The position numbers and the translations under genes were made by a program. A stretch of DNA of 34,166 nucleotides from Deltaproteobacteria bacterium (GTDB lineage: Bacteria > Desulfobacterota > Desulfuromonadia > Geobacterales > Pseudopelobacteraceae). The notes under the pieces are model-generated. The model did no database searches, was not told the origin of the DNA, and saw only the letters and a program-made list of their open reading frames with translations. How positions within the stretch are numbered: position 1 is the stretch's first letter; each line of letters starts with the position of its first letter. The DNA is taken from NCBI GenBank assembly GCA_021779135.1, contig JAJYBH010000021.1:1-34166 (forward strand), in the 5' to 3' direction. Shown here in pieces: positions 8,541-17,087 of the stretch.

Positions 8541-9886
8541 TTGAGCGCTACCGTAAAGCAGAAAGTCAGCATGGTCAGCCTGGGCTGCCCAAAAACCTGG
8601 TGGATGCCGAAGTCATGCTGGGTGTGCTCTCCAAGCAGGAGTACGAGATAACCATGGACGAGAAGGATGCCGATGTCATCATTGTCAACACCTGCTCGTT
8701 TATCAAAGAGGCCAAGCAGGAAAGCATCGACGCGATTCTCGACCTGGCCGAACGCAAGCATGACGGCCGCTGCCATACCCTGATCGTTTCCGGCTGCCTG
8801 CCCCAGCGCTACCAGGAAGAGCTGGCCCAGGAACTGCCCGAGGTCGACATCTTCATCGGCACCGGTGACTACCCGCGCATTGCCGAGATCCTGGCCGAGA
8901 AAGGCGCTACGGAAGGCCAGTTGCGCTACGTCGGTGATCCGGATTACATCTATGACGAATCCCTGCCGCGCCTCAACTCATCCCCGGCCTGGTTTTCGTA
9001 TCTGAAGATCGGCGAGGGGTGCTCCAACTGCTGTTCGTACTGCATCATTCCGCGGTTGCGCGGTGCCTATCGCTCCCGCCCGCTGGACGCGCTGGTGGCT
9101 GAGGCCGAGATGCTGGTTGCCCGTGGCGTCAAGGAAATCAACGTGATTTCCCAGGATATTACCCGCTATGGCAGCGATCTGGACGACGGGTCCACGCTGG
9201 AGACCCTGGTGCGCCGTCTGGCCGCCATAGAGGGTCTGCGCTGGATCCGTCTTTTGTATGCCTATCCCGACGGCATCACCGACAGCCTGATAGAGTTGAT
9301 CCGTGATGAGCCCAAGGTCTGCAAATACCTCGATATTCCGATCCAGCACATCAGCGACCCTGTGCTCAAGGCCATGAAACGCCGCAGCGGCGAACAGCAG
9401 ATCCGCGATCTGATCGCCAAGCTGCGCAGCCGGATCCCCGGCATTGCGCTGCGCACATCGTTGATTGTCGGTTTTCCCGGTGAAACCATTGAAGACTTCT
9501 CCAACCTGATGCAGTTCGTCGAGCAGACCCACTTCGACCGCCTGGGGGTATTCTGTTATTCCAGGGAGGAGGGTACTCCGGCGGCCGAGATGCCCGAACA
9601 GGTCTCCGAAAGGGTCAAGCGTGAGCGTTATCGCAAGCTGATGCGCGCCCAGGGCCGGCTTTCGTTCCGCCGCAACCGGGCTCTGATCGGCCAGACCGAA
9701 CAGGTAATTGTCGAGGGTTACAGCGAAGAGACCGAACTGCTCCTCAAGGGGCGCTCGTCCCGCCAGGCCCCCGATATAGACGGCCAGGTCTACATCACGT
9801 CCGGCACTGCTGACGTGGGCGATATAGTAACCCTCCGCATCACCGACTCTTCCGACTACGACCTGATTGGCGAGATAGTCGATTGA
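8541..9886 (+). CDS. rimO: Ribosomal protein S12 methylthiotransferase RimO, with apparent frameshift near N-terminus
   Basis: Radical-SAM enzyme that adds a methylthio group to the aspartate of ribosomal protein S12. The second cluster motif is intact (GCSNCCSYC, a CxxxCxxC), and N-terminal-domain cysteines appear in VNTCSFI and VSGCLPQRY. The C-terminal TRAM domain ends with [20 protein letters not shown]. The true start is probably TTG at 8541 with GAGG upstream, reading [18 protein letters not shown]. There the frame breaks: the expected [10 protein letters not shown] continues in another frame from about 8596, because the run at 8591-8595 has five A where six would keep the frame. As written, an intact open frame exists only from a GTG at 8600 and lacks the first cluster-ligand Cys (SLGC). 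This is a sequencing error, a real mutation or slippage. Confidence 0.9.
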
Positions 9887-9914
9887 CCCGTTTTTTGGCT
9901 GTCAGGCTTTTGGC

Positions 9915-9943
9915 TTGACAATACGGCAGTTTCCTGCAATATT
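9915..9943 (+). promoter_or_regulatory. Possible sigma70-type promoter of dksA-like gene
   Basis: A perfect TTGACA (9915-9920) is followed after 17 bases by AATATT (9938-9943), a partial -10 match. It lies about 50 bases upstream of the ATG at 9994, after the end of rimO. Confidence 0.45.
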
Positions 9944-9993
9944 GTGCCCCCATTTTCCGGATAAATTGACTGGTAGCACACGGGAGCACATAC

Positions 9994-10434
9994 ATGGCGA
10001 CTAAGCCGAAGAAACAGAAGTGGAAGGAAATACAGGATATTCTCCTGCAGATGAAAGAAGATACCCTGCGCGAGATATCCAAATCGCTCAAAAACGGCGC
10101 TGATATGACTCTGATCAGTGAACCGAGTGGTGATATCTATGATCAGGCCTCTTCGGAGCGTGACCGGGAACTCGGCCTGTTGCTTGGTGACCGCGAGCGG
10201 GAGAAGGTGCACGCCATCGACGAGGCCCTGTTGCGAATCAAAGAGGATGAATACGGAATTTGCGAAGAGTGCGAAGAGGAGATCCCCTTGGGGAGGTTGA
10301 AAGCCTTGCCCTTTGCGCGCCATTGCGTCAAGTGCAAATCAGACCTGGAAAAACTTCAGGCACAGACCAAGCGTTTTGAGGAAGACCGGGCCTACCGCGA
10401 AATCCCGCTCGGATCCGAGGAGGAGGACTCCTAG
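9994..10434 (+). CDS. dksA: DksA/TraR family zinc-finger transcription regulator
   Basis: RNA-polymerase secondary-channel factor that works with ppGpp on rRNA and amino-acid promoters in characterised relatives. It has 146 residues. A charged coiled-coil N-terminal half carries the tip motif DIYDQASSERDREL, with the two acidic residues that reach the polymerase active site. The C-terminal zinc finger is CEEC...CVKC within GICEECEEEIPLGRLKALPF. The start fits DksA length, though the ribosome site (CGGGAGCACATAC before the ATG) is only moderate. It is convergent with the next gene: its TAG at 10432-10434 shares the palindrome CTAG with the stop on the other strand. The finger keeps all four cysteines, so it is classical rather than a Cys-less paralogue. 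Confidence 0.9.
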   Translation: MATKPKKQKWKEIQDILLQMKEDTLREISKSLKNGADMTLISEPSGDIYDQASSERDRELGLLLGDREREKVHAIDEALLRIKEDEYGICEECEEEIPLGRLKALPFARHCVKCKSDLEKLQAQTKRFEEDRAYREIPLGSEEEDS

Positions 10435-11570
10435 CCCCTGCGCCCTGCCAGGGCGGAAACCATTTTCAGCACGAGGCTCCGTCGAACCCGCATGGAATCG
10501 TGGGGACAGAGTTCGCGGCAGCACCAGCAACGTATGCAGCGCCCTTGATCAACGGTCAGGGCGCTGTTTTTTATTTCTATGGCCTCGGGCGGACAGGCAT
10601 CCCGGCATACTCCGCACAGTACGCAGGACTGCCGGTCGGCAATCGGAAACGCTGTCAACTGCCGCTTGATGATAGTACTTAAAAATTTCGGAAGGCCGAA
10701 CTGCACATCCAGCCCAACGGGCAGCCTGAATGGAATAGTCCGGAAACTTTCCAGGGATGCGCCACTGATTTCTATCTCCTCCCACGAGGTCCCGGCAAGC
10801 CCCATGCGCCGTGCCTCGCGTTCCACATGCAGCAGCTCTCCGGGGATGCCTGCCAGGCGTCCCGCCACCACGTCAATTGCCACCGGATTAACACCGGCAA
10901 TCAATGCCCCCACCTGCAGGGGATCGCCGCTTCCCGGCCCATTGCCTTCCATGGCGACAATCGCATCCACGATATTCAGTGCCGGCTTTTTCAGCAGGTA
11001 AATCTCCAGCAGCAGCCGTGCAAACTGCTCCCGCGATGCGCCGGCCTTGAGGTGCCAGCCGGCTTTTTCCGCCCCGACCACGGCGCCGAACAGATTCTTT
11101 ACGGCACAGGTCATGGTCATCATTTCGTGGGTCTTGAGCTTGGGCAGGTTTATGACCTTGTCCGCCTCCCAGTAAGTCCTGGCCAGGGTGATGCGCCGAA
11201 AGGTGCCGCTTCCCGGCAGATCGACCGTGTCATCGAATTCAACCAGTTCCGCGCCGCTCTCTGCCGCCGCCCGGGCAATCCCGCTCCTGTCGGCAACCCG
11301 CTGAAATCCTCCGATGCCCGGGCTGTCGCCAATCAGCACCCGGCCACCCGCTTCCCGGACCAGTTCGGCAACGACGCGCACTATGGCCGGATGGGTTGTC
11401 ACGGCCTGTTCGGGTGATTTAACTGAGAGCATATTCGGTTTGAGCAGCACCCGTTCGCCAGGTCTGACAAATGACCCTATCCCGCCGAGCGGTTCGAGCA
11501 GCGACAGGATCGCGGCCCGTACTCGGGAAATTTCATAATTATCGCATCTCGCCAGGACTATCCGGTTCAT
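10431..11570 (-). CDS. DUF362 protein with C-terminal 2[4Fe-4S] ferredoxin domain
   Basis: 379 residues on the minus strand. Residues 1 to about 300 are a DUF362 domain: GERVLLKPNMLSVKSPEQAV, HPAIVRVVAELVREAGGRVL and GDSPGIGGFQ, then KVINLPKLKTHEMMTMTCAVK and IVDAIVAMEGNGPGSG. The C-terminal 60 residues are a bacterial ferredoxin with two cluster motifs, CVLCGVCRDACPPEAI and CIRCWCCRELCP. Proteins of this build are common in anaerobic bacteria and archaea and are thought to be redox or metal-related, but the reaction is unknown. The start at 11570 (MNRIVLARCDNYE) has GAGGA five bases upstream; frames farther upstream add a non-conserved leader. Convergent with dksA. Confidence 0.93.
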   Translation of the reverse strand: MNRIVLARCDNYEISRVRAAILSLLEPLGGIGSFVRPGERVLLKPNMLSVKSPEQAVTTHPAIVRVVAELVREAGGRVLIGDSPGIGGFQRVADRSGIARAAAESGAELVEFDDTVDLPGSGTFRRITLARTYWEADKVINLPKLKTHEMMTMTCAVKNLFGAVVGAEKAGWHLKAGASREQFARLLLEIYLLKKPALNIVDAIVAMEGNGPGSGDPLQVGALIAGVNPVAIDVVAGRLAGIPGELLHVEREARRMGLAGTSWEEIEISGASLESFRTIPFRLPVGLDVQFGLPKFLSTIIKRQLTAFPIADRQSCVLCGVCRDACPPEAIEIKNSALTVDQGRCIRCWCCRELCPHDSMRVRRSLVLKMVSALAGRRG

Positions 11571-11694
11571 TGTGATCCTCTGCATCGTTCTGAAAAAAAA
11601 GTCTGGGGTTGCTAGGCCCAGCGTATCGCATGGCGCCGACAAGCGCAAGACAGTATGAGCCGCAACAATAATCAAAAAAATACAGATAAAAATG

Positions 11695-11723
11695 TTGACT
11701 TGATACGCATGCTGCGGTATAAG
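11695..11723 (+). promoter_or_regulatory. Promoter of tRNA-Lys
   Basis: TTGACT (11695-11700), 17 bases, TATAAG (11718-11723), then 12 bases to the first base of mature tRNA-Lys. The geometry is that of a strong sigma70 stable-RNA promoter. Confidence 0.75.
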
Positions 11724-11735
11724 ATCAATTCTTTC

Positions 11736-11811
11736 GAGCCGCTAGCTCAGTCGGTAGAGCACCTGACTTTTAATCAGGTGGTCGTTGGTTCGACCCCAAC
11801 GCGGCTCACCA
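11736..11811 (+). tRNA. tRNA-Lys (anticodon UUU)
   Basis: A 76-base cloverleaf. The acceptor stem GAGCCGC pairs with GCGGCTC. The D-arm has GCTCAGTCGGTAGAGC. The anticodon stem CCTGA/TCAGG encloses loop CTTTTAA with anticodon TTT at 11769-11771. The T-arm is CGTTGG TTCGACC CCAACG. The CCA end is encoded (11809-11811). It has its own promoter and a perfect hairpin terminator. Confidence 0.98.
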
Positions 11812-11819
11812 AACATCAC

Positions 11820-11853
11820 AGGCATCTATCCCGAAGCGGATAGATGCCTTTTT
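11820..11853 (+). terminator. Rho-independent terminator of tRNA-Lys
   Basis: A perfect 12-bp stem, AGGCATCTATCC (11820-11831) with GGATAGATGCCT (11838-11849), six-base loop, then TTTTT. It starts nine bases after the tRNA. Confidence 0.9.
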
Positions 11854-11927
11854 GTTATAGACGCAGATGTCACTCTCACCACCCCTTGTGCCGGATGCGG
11901 AAAAAAACGTGTAGCGCTAAAAAAATA

Positions 11928-11956
11928 TTGACTCCAGGAATTTCTTCCGGTATATA
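11928..11956 (+). promoter_or_regulatory. Promoter of tRNA-Glu
   Basis: TTGACT (11928-11933), a 17-base spacer and TATATA (11951-11956). The tRNA begins 68 bases later, so a leader is processed off. Confidence 0.65.
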
Positions 11957-12024
11957 TTCACGTCTATCGCGCCTGCTTTGGGCCAAGGACCGCTTCGGCG
12001 GAACAGGTGTGATATCAATCAAAC

Positions 12025-12102
<78 letters not shown>

Positions 12103-12110
12103 ATCATATG

Positions 12111-12196
12111 TCCGGCACAGTCCGGCTTGATATAAAAGGCCCTGAGAAATCAGGGCTTTTTTGTTTTTGCTTGTCCAGCACAGTCCGCCTTGATAT
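12111..12196 (+). repeat. Pair of 23-bp direct repeats flanking a hairpin, next to tRNA-Glu
   Basis: TCCGGCACAGTCCGGCTTGATAT (split here for reading as TCCGGCACAG plus TCCGGCTTGATAT) at 12111-12133 recurs at 12174-12196 with two mismatches, 63 bases apart. They bracket the terminator hairpin. Their place between the tRNA 3' end and the integrase suggests integrase or excisionase binding sites, or traces of an earlier integration. Confidence 0.6.
12139..12162 (+). terminator. Rho-independent terminator after tRNA-Glu
   Basis: GCCCTGA (12139-12145), loop GAAA, TCAGGGC (12150-12156), then TTTTTT. A perfect 7-bp stem with a stable tetraloop, 36 bases after the tRNA. Confidence 0.85.
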
Positions 12197-12217
12197 GATG
12201 GAATCCAGTTATTTTAA

Positions 12218-12262
12218 GGGTGTTTCTGGGGGTGTTTCAAAAAACCCTCAAAATGGACACCC
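12218..12262 (+). promoter_or_regulatory. Repeated GGGTGTTTC motifs upstream of the integrase (possible arm-type sites)
   Basis: GGGTGTTTC occurs at 12218-12226 and 12230-12238 in direct orientation 12 bases apart, and a related inverted GACACCCTC occurs at 12254-12262. Short G-rich tandem motifs of this type lie between the attachment site and the gene of many P4-type integrases. Binding is inferred only. Confidence 0.4.
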
Positions 12263-12279
12263 TCAAAAAGGGGGATGCC

Positions 12280-13545
12280 ATGCCTAAACGGATTCTGCCA
12301 CTTACTGATCTGCAGGTCAAAACAGCAAAGCCGAAAGCAAAAGAATACAAGCTGACTGATGGCGGCGGATTATATCTGCTGATTACACCCAGTGGCGGGA
12401 AGCTCTGGCGCTTCAATTACCGCTTTGACGAAAAATACAAAACCCTCTTTCTTAAATCCTACCCCGAAATTACCCTTTCTGATGCAAGAACAGCCCGCGA
12501 TGATGCACGAAAGCTTCTAGCAAATGGCGTAGATCCTGGCGCTATCATCAAAGCTCAAAAAGAGCAAACGCAGATCCAGTCGGAAATTTCTGCCAACACG
12601 TTCAAAAAAGTTGCTCGTGAGTGGTTGCAGAAAAATTCCCCCGCTTGGAGCGAGAGTCATATCAAAACCATTACCAGCCGTCTTGAGCGTGATGTTTACC
12701 CGGCTTTTGGTGATAGAGCTGTCACCAGCATCACCCGTAACGATGTAAAGACTCTTATGGAAAAGGTTGAAGCCCGGGGAACGATTGAAACTGCTGACAG
12801 GATCAAGCTATATTGTCGGCAGATTCTGCGTTACGCCCTCAATAACGGTTTGATAGAAGCAAATCCAGTTGATGATATGAAGGACATACTGACAAAACGT
12901 AAGTCGGGACATCACGCCGCATTAACAGATCCGAAAGAGGTTGCATCGCTCCTCCGAGCCATCGATGGTTTTGAAGGATCATTTGTCGTCAAATGTGCGC
13001 TGAAATTGGCTCCGCTGCTTTTTGTTCGTCCTGGAGAATTGCGGCAGATGGAGTGGAACGAGATTGATTTCGAATTACTTGATGGTGGTTCACCGGAATG
13101 GAATATACCTGCTCATAAAATGAAAATGAAAGAGCCTCACGTTGTGCCACTTTGCAAACAAGCTGTTGCGATACTGAGGGAACTACAGCCAATAACCGGG
13201 AACGGAATATATGTGTTCCCCAACGGGCGCACGACAGAGCGCCCCATGAGTGAGGTCGCATTGCTGGCAGCTCTACGACGGATGGGATACTCCAAAGAGG
13301 AGATGACACCGCATGGGTTTCGAGCCATGGCCAGGACAATACTTGACGAAGTTCTGCAATTCAGGCCTGATTTCATTGAACACCAGCTTGCACATGCTGT
13401 AAAAGATCCGAACGGCAGGGCTTACAACCGTACTGCGCACCTTGCAGAACGCAAGAAGATGATGCAGGCGTGGGCGGATTACCTCGACAATATAAAGAGC
13501 GGAGCAAAAGTCATCCACCTGTCTGACCGGGTTTCCCATGGTTAA
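12280..13545 (+). CDS. int: P4-type tyrosine integrase
   Basis: Site-specific recombinase, 421 residues, of the P4/CP4-57 type that inserts islands into tRNA genes. The N-terminal DUF4102 arm-binding domain reads LTDGGGLYLLITPSGGKLWRF and TLFLKSYPEITLSDARTARD. A core-binding SAM-like domain covers about residues 105-200. The catalytic domain shows the first Arg in FVRPGELRQMEW, the H-x-x-R box in TPHGFRAMART, and the C-terminal HQLAHAV then RAYNRTAHLAERKKMM with the nucleophilic Tyr in AYNR. The ATG at 12280 was chosen because family proteins begin just before LTDLQVKTAKPK; an ATG at 12253 is also possible. Adjacent to tRNA-Glu, its likely target. Confidence 0.95.
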   Translation: MPKRILPLTDLQVKTAKPKAKEYKLTDGGGLYLLITPSGGKLWRFNYRFDEKYKTLFLKSYPEITLSDARTARDDARKLLANGVDPGAIIKAQKEQTQIQSEISANTFKKVAREWLQKNSPAWSESHIKTITSRLERDVYPAFGDRAVTSITRNDVKTLMEKVEARGTIETADRIKLYCRQILRYALNNGLIEANPVDDMKDILTKRKSGHHAALTDPKEVASLLRAIDGFEGSFVVKCALKLAPLLFVRPGELRQMEWNEIDFELLDGGSPEWNIPAHKMKMKEPHVVPLCKQAVAILRELQPITGNGIYVFPNGRTTERPMSEVALLAALRRMGYSKEEMTPHGFRAMARTILDEVLQFRPDFIEHQLAHAVKDPNGRAYNRTAHLAERKKMMQAWADYLDNIKSGAKVIHLSDRVSHG

Positions 13546-13664
13546 TGACGCGCCTGACGGATTGTTTCTAGATGCCACTGCACTATTCAAATTGATTCGG
13601 TCCGTGAGGAAGCTAAGTTTCTGATCTCGCGATCTGCTTAAAGTCTCCCAAGTAAAACATCAAC

Positions 13665-13702
13665 GGCCATCACCTCGAAACGGGGTGGTGGCCATTTTTT
13701 TT
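13665..13702 (+). terminator. Rho-independent terminator after integrase
   Basis: GGCCATCACC (13665-13674) pairs with GGTGGTGGCC (13684-13693) with one wobble, followed by A and eight T. It isolates the integrase transcript from the replication-type operon. Confidence 0.8.
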
Positions 13703-13866
13703 AATTTTTTTATTCATTAAATATCGGTGTGTTACGCGATAAATGATGAAAAAAATGGCTCGGAAGGCCGTCAGGACACTCCCCCCCTATAGATTATTAT
13801 AGTGAGCGGTGTAATCCGAGTGAATCCGGAGATGCCCGATAATCCCAAAAGTACCACGGAGGTTTT
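13703..13866 (+). promoter_or_regulatory. Regulatory gap before the alpA-primase operon
   Basis: An AT-rich stretch followed by small palindromic features, for example CTATA at 13790 region mirrored by TATAG six bases later, and two similar half-motifs AATCCGAG/AATCCGGAG before the gene. The cluster probably contains the promoter and operators of the operon starting at 13867. No gene is seen. Confidence 0.35.
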
Positions 13867-14094
13867 ATGCACAGAACATTGCTGCCCGAGACCGGCTTTG
13901 TCCGGCTGCACAACATCATCGGCAACGCCAAGGCCAATCCGCCCATCCCACCCCTATACCCTGTGAGTCGTTCGACTTGGTGGGAGGGTGTGAAGTCCGG
14001 GCGCTATCCTCATCCGGTAAAGCTCGGTCCCCGGATAACAGCCTGGCGGGTTGAGGATATTCGATCACTGATCGAAGAGCAGTCGAGGGGGTAA
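13867..14094 (+). CDS. AlpA-family MerR-like DNA-binding regulator
   Basis: A 75-residue helix-turn-helix protein of the AlpA type, used by P4-like elements to activate integrase/excision or to act as excisionase. The core pattern is a first strand with FVRLHNIIG, then YPVSRSTWWEGVKSGRYPHPVKLGPRITAWRVEDIRSLIEE. This is the AlpA signature: S-x-S-T-x-x-x-x-x-x-G-x-x-P, then the R-x-x-x-W turn. CGGAGG is upstream. It is followed directly, with no gap, by the primase-like gene (TAA then ATG), so they are one operon. Confidence 0.88.
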   Translation: MHRTLLPETGFVRLHNIIGNAKANPPIPPLYPVSRSTWWEGVKSGRYPHPVKLGPRITAWRVEDIRSLIEEQSRG

Positions 14095-16431
14095 ATGGTG
14101 AGTGTAGAACATTTTATCGAAACCATCCGAAGTGCCACAGGATGCGCACCCTCCATTTCTGAAATCGTGCCGGGGAAAATGATCAGATTCGCCACCAGTG
14201 ACCGGAGAGGCGATGATTCCGGTTGGTGCAAAATCTTCGAGGACTACGAAAGCGGCGTCTTCGGCTGCTGGCGGCAGGGAATATCAGATGACTGGCAGGC
14301 AAATACAGTCAGGAGTCCCGAGGAACACGCGGCTTTTCAGGTCCGAGTGAAACAGGCAAAAGCCGAAGCCGCCAGCATTGAGACAGAGCTCAGGGCCAAG
14401 TGCCGGGATAAATCTGCAAAACTCTGGGAAAAAGGTCGCGATGTTGAGGCACGACATCACTACCTGGCGGCAAAGAATATCAAGCCTTATGGAAGCAAGC
14501 AATTGGGGCGATTACTCATGCTCCCGGTACGGGACATCAATGGTGTGCTTCACGGTCTACAATTCATCATGCCGGATGGGACCAAACGTTTCAAAAGCGG
14601 CACCGCCGTAACCGGCTGCTACCATGCCATCGGTAAGCCGAATGGGAAGATCCTTATTGCCGAGGGTTATGCCACCGGTGCCACCCTGCACGAGATCACC
14701 GGCCATGCCGTAGCCTGCGCATTCTCTGCAGGCAATCTGAAACCGGTCGCCGTGGCTCTCAGGGAAAAGTATCCCGATACGGTTCTGGTCATTTGTGCCG
14801 ATGATGATCATCTCACCGAAGGCAATCCCGGTTTGACCAAAGCAACTGAAGCCGCGCGGACAGTCGGCGGCCTGCTGGCTATTCCCCGTTTCCCCGCGAC
14901 AAGGAAAGCCGGCGATACCGACTTCAACGACCTGACTCGCCTGACAGGACCGGAAACGGTTGCCGCCCGTATCGAAGAGGCTGCAGTGCCTGCCGATGAG
15001 ATCCCGTCTCCGGTTGAAACTGAAAATACTGGTTACCCGCTTGATGCAGTCATTCAAAGACTATCGAAGCTCTCCCCGTTGCAGTATGACCAAATACGTA
15101 AACAGGAAGCAAAGAGCCTCGGTGTCCGGCCTGTCACCCTGGATGCCGTTGTCCGGGATGCCCGGAAAGGTCCGGCCGCTGAAGAACTCCCCTTTACCGA
15201 GGTCGAGCCATGGCCCGAAGCGGTCGACCCGGCGCAGCTGCTGACCGAGATTGCCGCCACGGTCAGGCGATTCATCGTCTGCGACCTGGATACCGCCTAC
15301 GCCGTCGCTCTATGGGCCTCCATGACCTGGTTTATCGAAGTAGTCCAGGTTGCACCGCTGGCGGTCATCACTGCACCCGAGAAGCGCTGCGGCAAGTCCC
15401 AGCTCCTCTTTCTTCTGGGGAGACTAGCAGCCCGGGCGATCACTACCAGCAGCATTTCACCGGCGGCCTTGTACCGGACTATTGATGCCTGGTGTCCAAC
15501 TCTATTGATCGACGAGGCCGATGCCTTTATGCGGGACAACGAGGAACTGCGCGGAATACTCAACAGCGGCCACACCAGGGAGAGCGCCTATGTCATCCGC
15601 ACCGTCGGTGACAGTTTCATCCCGACCAAGTTCAATACCTGGGGAGCAAAGGCCCTTGCCGGCATCGGTCATGTCGCCGATACCCTCATGGATCGGTCCG
15701 TCATTTTCGAGTTACGGCGCAAACTCCCCCATGAAAAGGTTGAGCGTATCCGCTATGCCGAACCCGGCCTGTTTGATGAATTACGCTCCAAACTGGCACG
15801 ATTTGCCGAGGATTACTGCGATCAGGTGCAACAGGCCCGGCCTCCGCTTCCCCACAGCCTGAATGACAGGGCCCAGGATAACTGGGAACCGCTGCTGGCC
15901 ATCGCCATGGCAGCGGGCAACGAATGGTTGCAACTTGGCACCACGGCAGCGCTTAAACTGTCCGGAAGCGACAGTAATGCACAGACGGTCGGAACGGAAC
16001 TGCTGGCCGACATCCGGGAGATCTTCGGCGATGACCGGGACCGAATCACCACGGCAGAGCTGATTCGGCTGTTGTGCACCGACGGAGAGAAACCCTGGGC
16101 GACCTTCAACCGGGGCAATGCAATTTCCCCGCGACAGGTGGCGAAGCGTCTCAAGGAATACGGCATTATTTCACATACCATCCGCATCGGGATCGAGACC
16201 GCCAAAGGGTACACCGCTGATCAATTCAGAGAAGTTTTTTCACGTTATCTGCCTATTACTCCCGAATTATCCGTAACAACGTCACAAACCAGTAACCATG
16301 CGGCTTTAGCTGTTACGGATAATCCGGCACGTTACCCTGACGAAATACAAAGCGTCACACGTAAACCCGCAGCTGGTGCGGGTTGTGACGTTGTTACGGA
16401 AAAAAGTCCGAAACGGAAGCATTTGTTTTGA
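14095..16431 (+). CDS. Toprim plus DUF3631 (helicase/primase-like) replication protein
   Basis: 778 residues with two modules. Residues about 100-310 contain a Toprim domain: ILIAEGYATGATLHE (catalytic Glu) and VLVICADDDH (DxD). This is the type found in phage and plasmid primases; a possible zinc-ribbon-like start region (GVFGCWRQG) has too few cysteines to be a normal zinc finger. Residues about 390-620 are a DUF3631 P-loop ATPase with Walker A ITAPEKRCGKSQ, Walker B LLIDEADAF, and a sensor region TFELR/VIFELRRKLPHE. A late helical part carries RQVAKRLKEYGI, a winged-helix-like element. It probably primes or unwinds DNA for autonomous replication of the excised element. GAGGGGG precedes the ATG. 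Confidence 0.85.
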   Translation: MVSVEHFIETIRSATGCAPSISEIVPGKMIRFATSDRRGDDSGWCKIFEDYESGVFGCWRQGISDDWQANTVRSPEEHAAFQVRVKQAKAEAASIETELRAKCRDKSAKLWEKGRDVEARHHYLAAKNIKPYGSKQLGRLLMLPVRDINGVLHGLQFIMPDGTKRFKSGTAVTGCYHAIGKPNGKILIAEGYATGATLHEITGHAVACAFSAGNLKPVAVALREKYPDTVLVICADDDHLTEGNPGLTKATEAARTVGGLLAIPRFPATRKAGDTDFNDLTRLTGPETVAARIEEAAVPADEIPSPVETENTGYPLDAVIQRLSKLSPLQYDQIRKQEAKSLGVRPVTLDAVVRDARKGPAAEELPFTEVEPWPEAVDPAQLLTEIAATVRRFIVCDLDTAYAVALWASMTWFIEVVQVAPLAVITAPEKRCGKSQLLFLLGRLAARAITTSSISPAALYRTIDAWCPTLLIDEADAFMRDNEELRGILNSGHTRESAYVIRTVGDSFIPTKFNTWGAKALAGIGHVADTLMDRSVIFELRRKLPHEKVERIRYAEPGLFDELRSKLARFAEDYCDQVQQARPPLPHSLNDRAQDNWEPLLAIAMAAGNEWLQLGTTAALKLSGSDSNAQTVGTELLADIREIFGDDRDRITTAELIRLLCTDGEKPWATFNRGNAISPRQVAKRLKEYGIISHTIRIGIETAKGYTADQFREVFSRYLPITPELSVTTSQTSNHAALAVTDNPARYPDEIQSVTRKPAAGAGCDVVTEKSPKRKHLF

Positions 16432-16459
16432 CGGAGGCTGATTTGCTGGAGGTGTCACC

Positions 16460-16927
16460 ATGAGGGCACGGGTCATTGAATCGTTCCAAACGAAAAAAGG
16501 GCTGATCCCTGCGGGCAGGATTATCGAGATCCCACCGGTGCTCCTGGAAAAGTTGCAGGGGACAGTCGAGGCGATTCATTCACCGGTTGCTGACGTGAAA
16601 CCGGAACCTGAAGCATGGTTGACCGAATCCGGTGAGCTGAGAACCCGGGGAGCGTTTGACAATCTGGCGGCAGAGATCGTCCGGTTGACGGCTGACAATC
16701 TGTTGTTACAACGTGAGCTGCTTATCCGGCATTGTCAGTCGTATGACCGGCGGCATTTCGGTCGCCTCTGGGCAGAGTGGGAGGAACGTGCCGCTATCAT
16801 GGAACATGACGGCGGTTTGTCTCGTGAGGATGCCGAGTACCAAGCTGCAAGCCGTTTGCACTTACTGGCATTCATGGATGTTCGCGCTGCCGCGCGAAGC
16901 GGAAACAGAGAGGTTTTCCATACGTAA
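16460..16927 (+). CDS. Hypothetical element protein (155 aa)
   Basis: I do not recognise this protein. It starts MRARVIESFQTKKGLIPAG, with GGAGG upstream, so the start is well supported. The first 45 residues resemble a small beta-rich module; the region ELRTRGAFDNLAAEIVRLTA is predicted helical. A C-terminal helix has AEYQAASRLHLLAFMDV, a stretch that I have the impression occurs in other small phage-island proteins. It lies 28 bases after the primase and before the recombinase module, so it probably belongs to the replication/mobility operon. No catalytic motif is visible. Confidence 0.7.
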   Translation: MRARVIESFQTKKGLIPAGRIIEIPPVLLEKLQGTVEAIHSPVADVKPEPEAWLTESGELRTRGAFDNLAAEIVRLTADNLLLQRELLIRHCQSYDRRHFGRLWAEWEERAAIMEHDGGLSREDAEYQAASRLHLLAFMDVRAAARSGNREVFHT

Positions 16928-16994
16928 CGGTTTCGGGGTTTGCAGTTGTTCGATTTCAACAGGTTTTTCCGGTTTTTGCCTTACCCCCTCTTTT

Positions 16995-17030
16995 TCCGCG
17001 CTGTGTCAGTATTCACATACACAGCGCGGA
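16995..17030. repeat. Perfect 12-bp inverted repeat
   Basis: TCCGCGCTGTGT (16995-17006) and its exact reverse complement ACACAGCGCGGA (17019-17030) are separated by 12 bases. A T-run lies before the left arm but not after the right arm, so it does not fit a terminator on the plus strand; on the minus strand the hairpin would be followed by A. Position: the gap between the small element gene and the recombinase pair, next to replication functions. Confidence 0.7.
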
Positions 17031-17087
17031 GAGAGAACCGGAGCTGGTTTTCAGGATTTGACGCACCACTACAGGGAGGACAGCCAA

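Noticed and set aside
14095-16431. Zinc-finger primase of ordinary phage type
   Set aside because: The N-terminus does not contain the four cysteines needed; the protein is better described as Toprim plus DUF3631.
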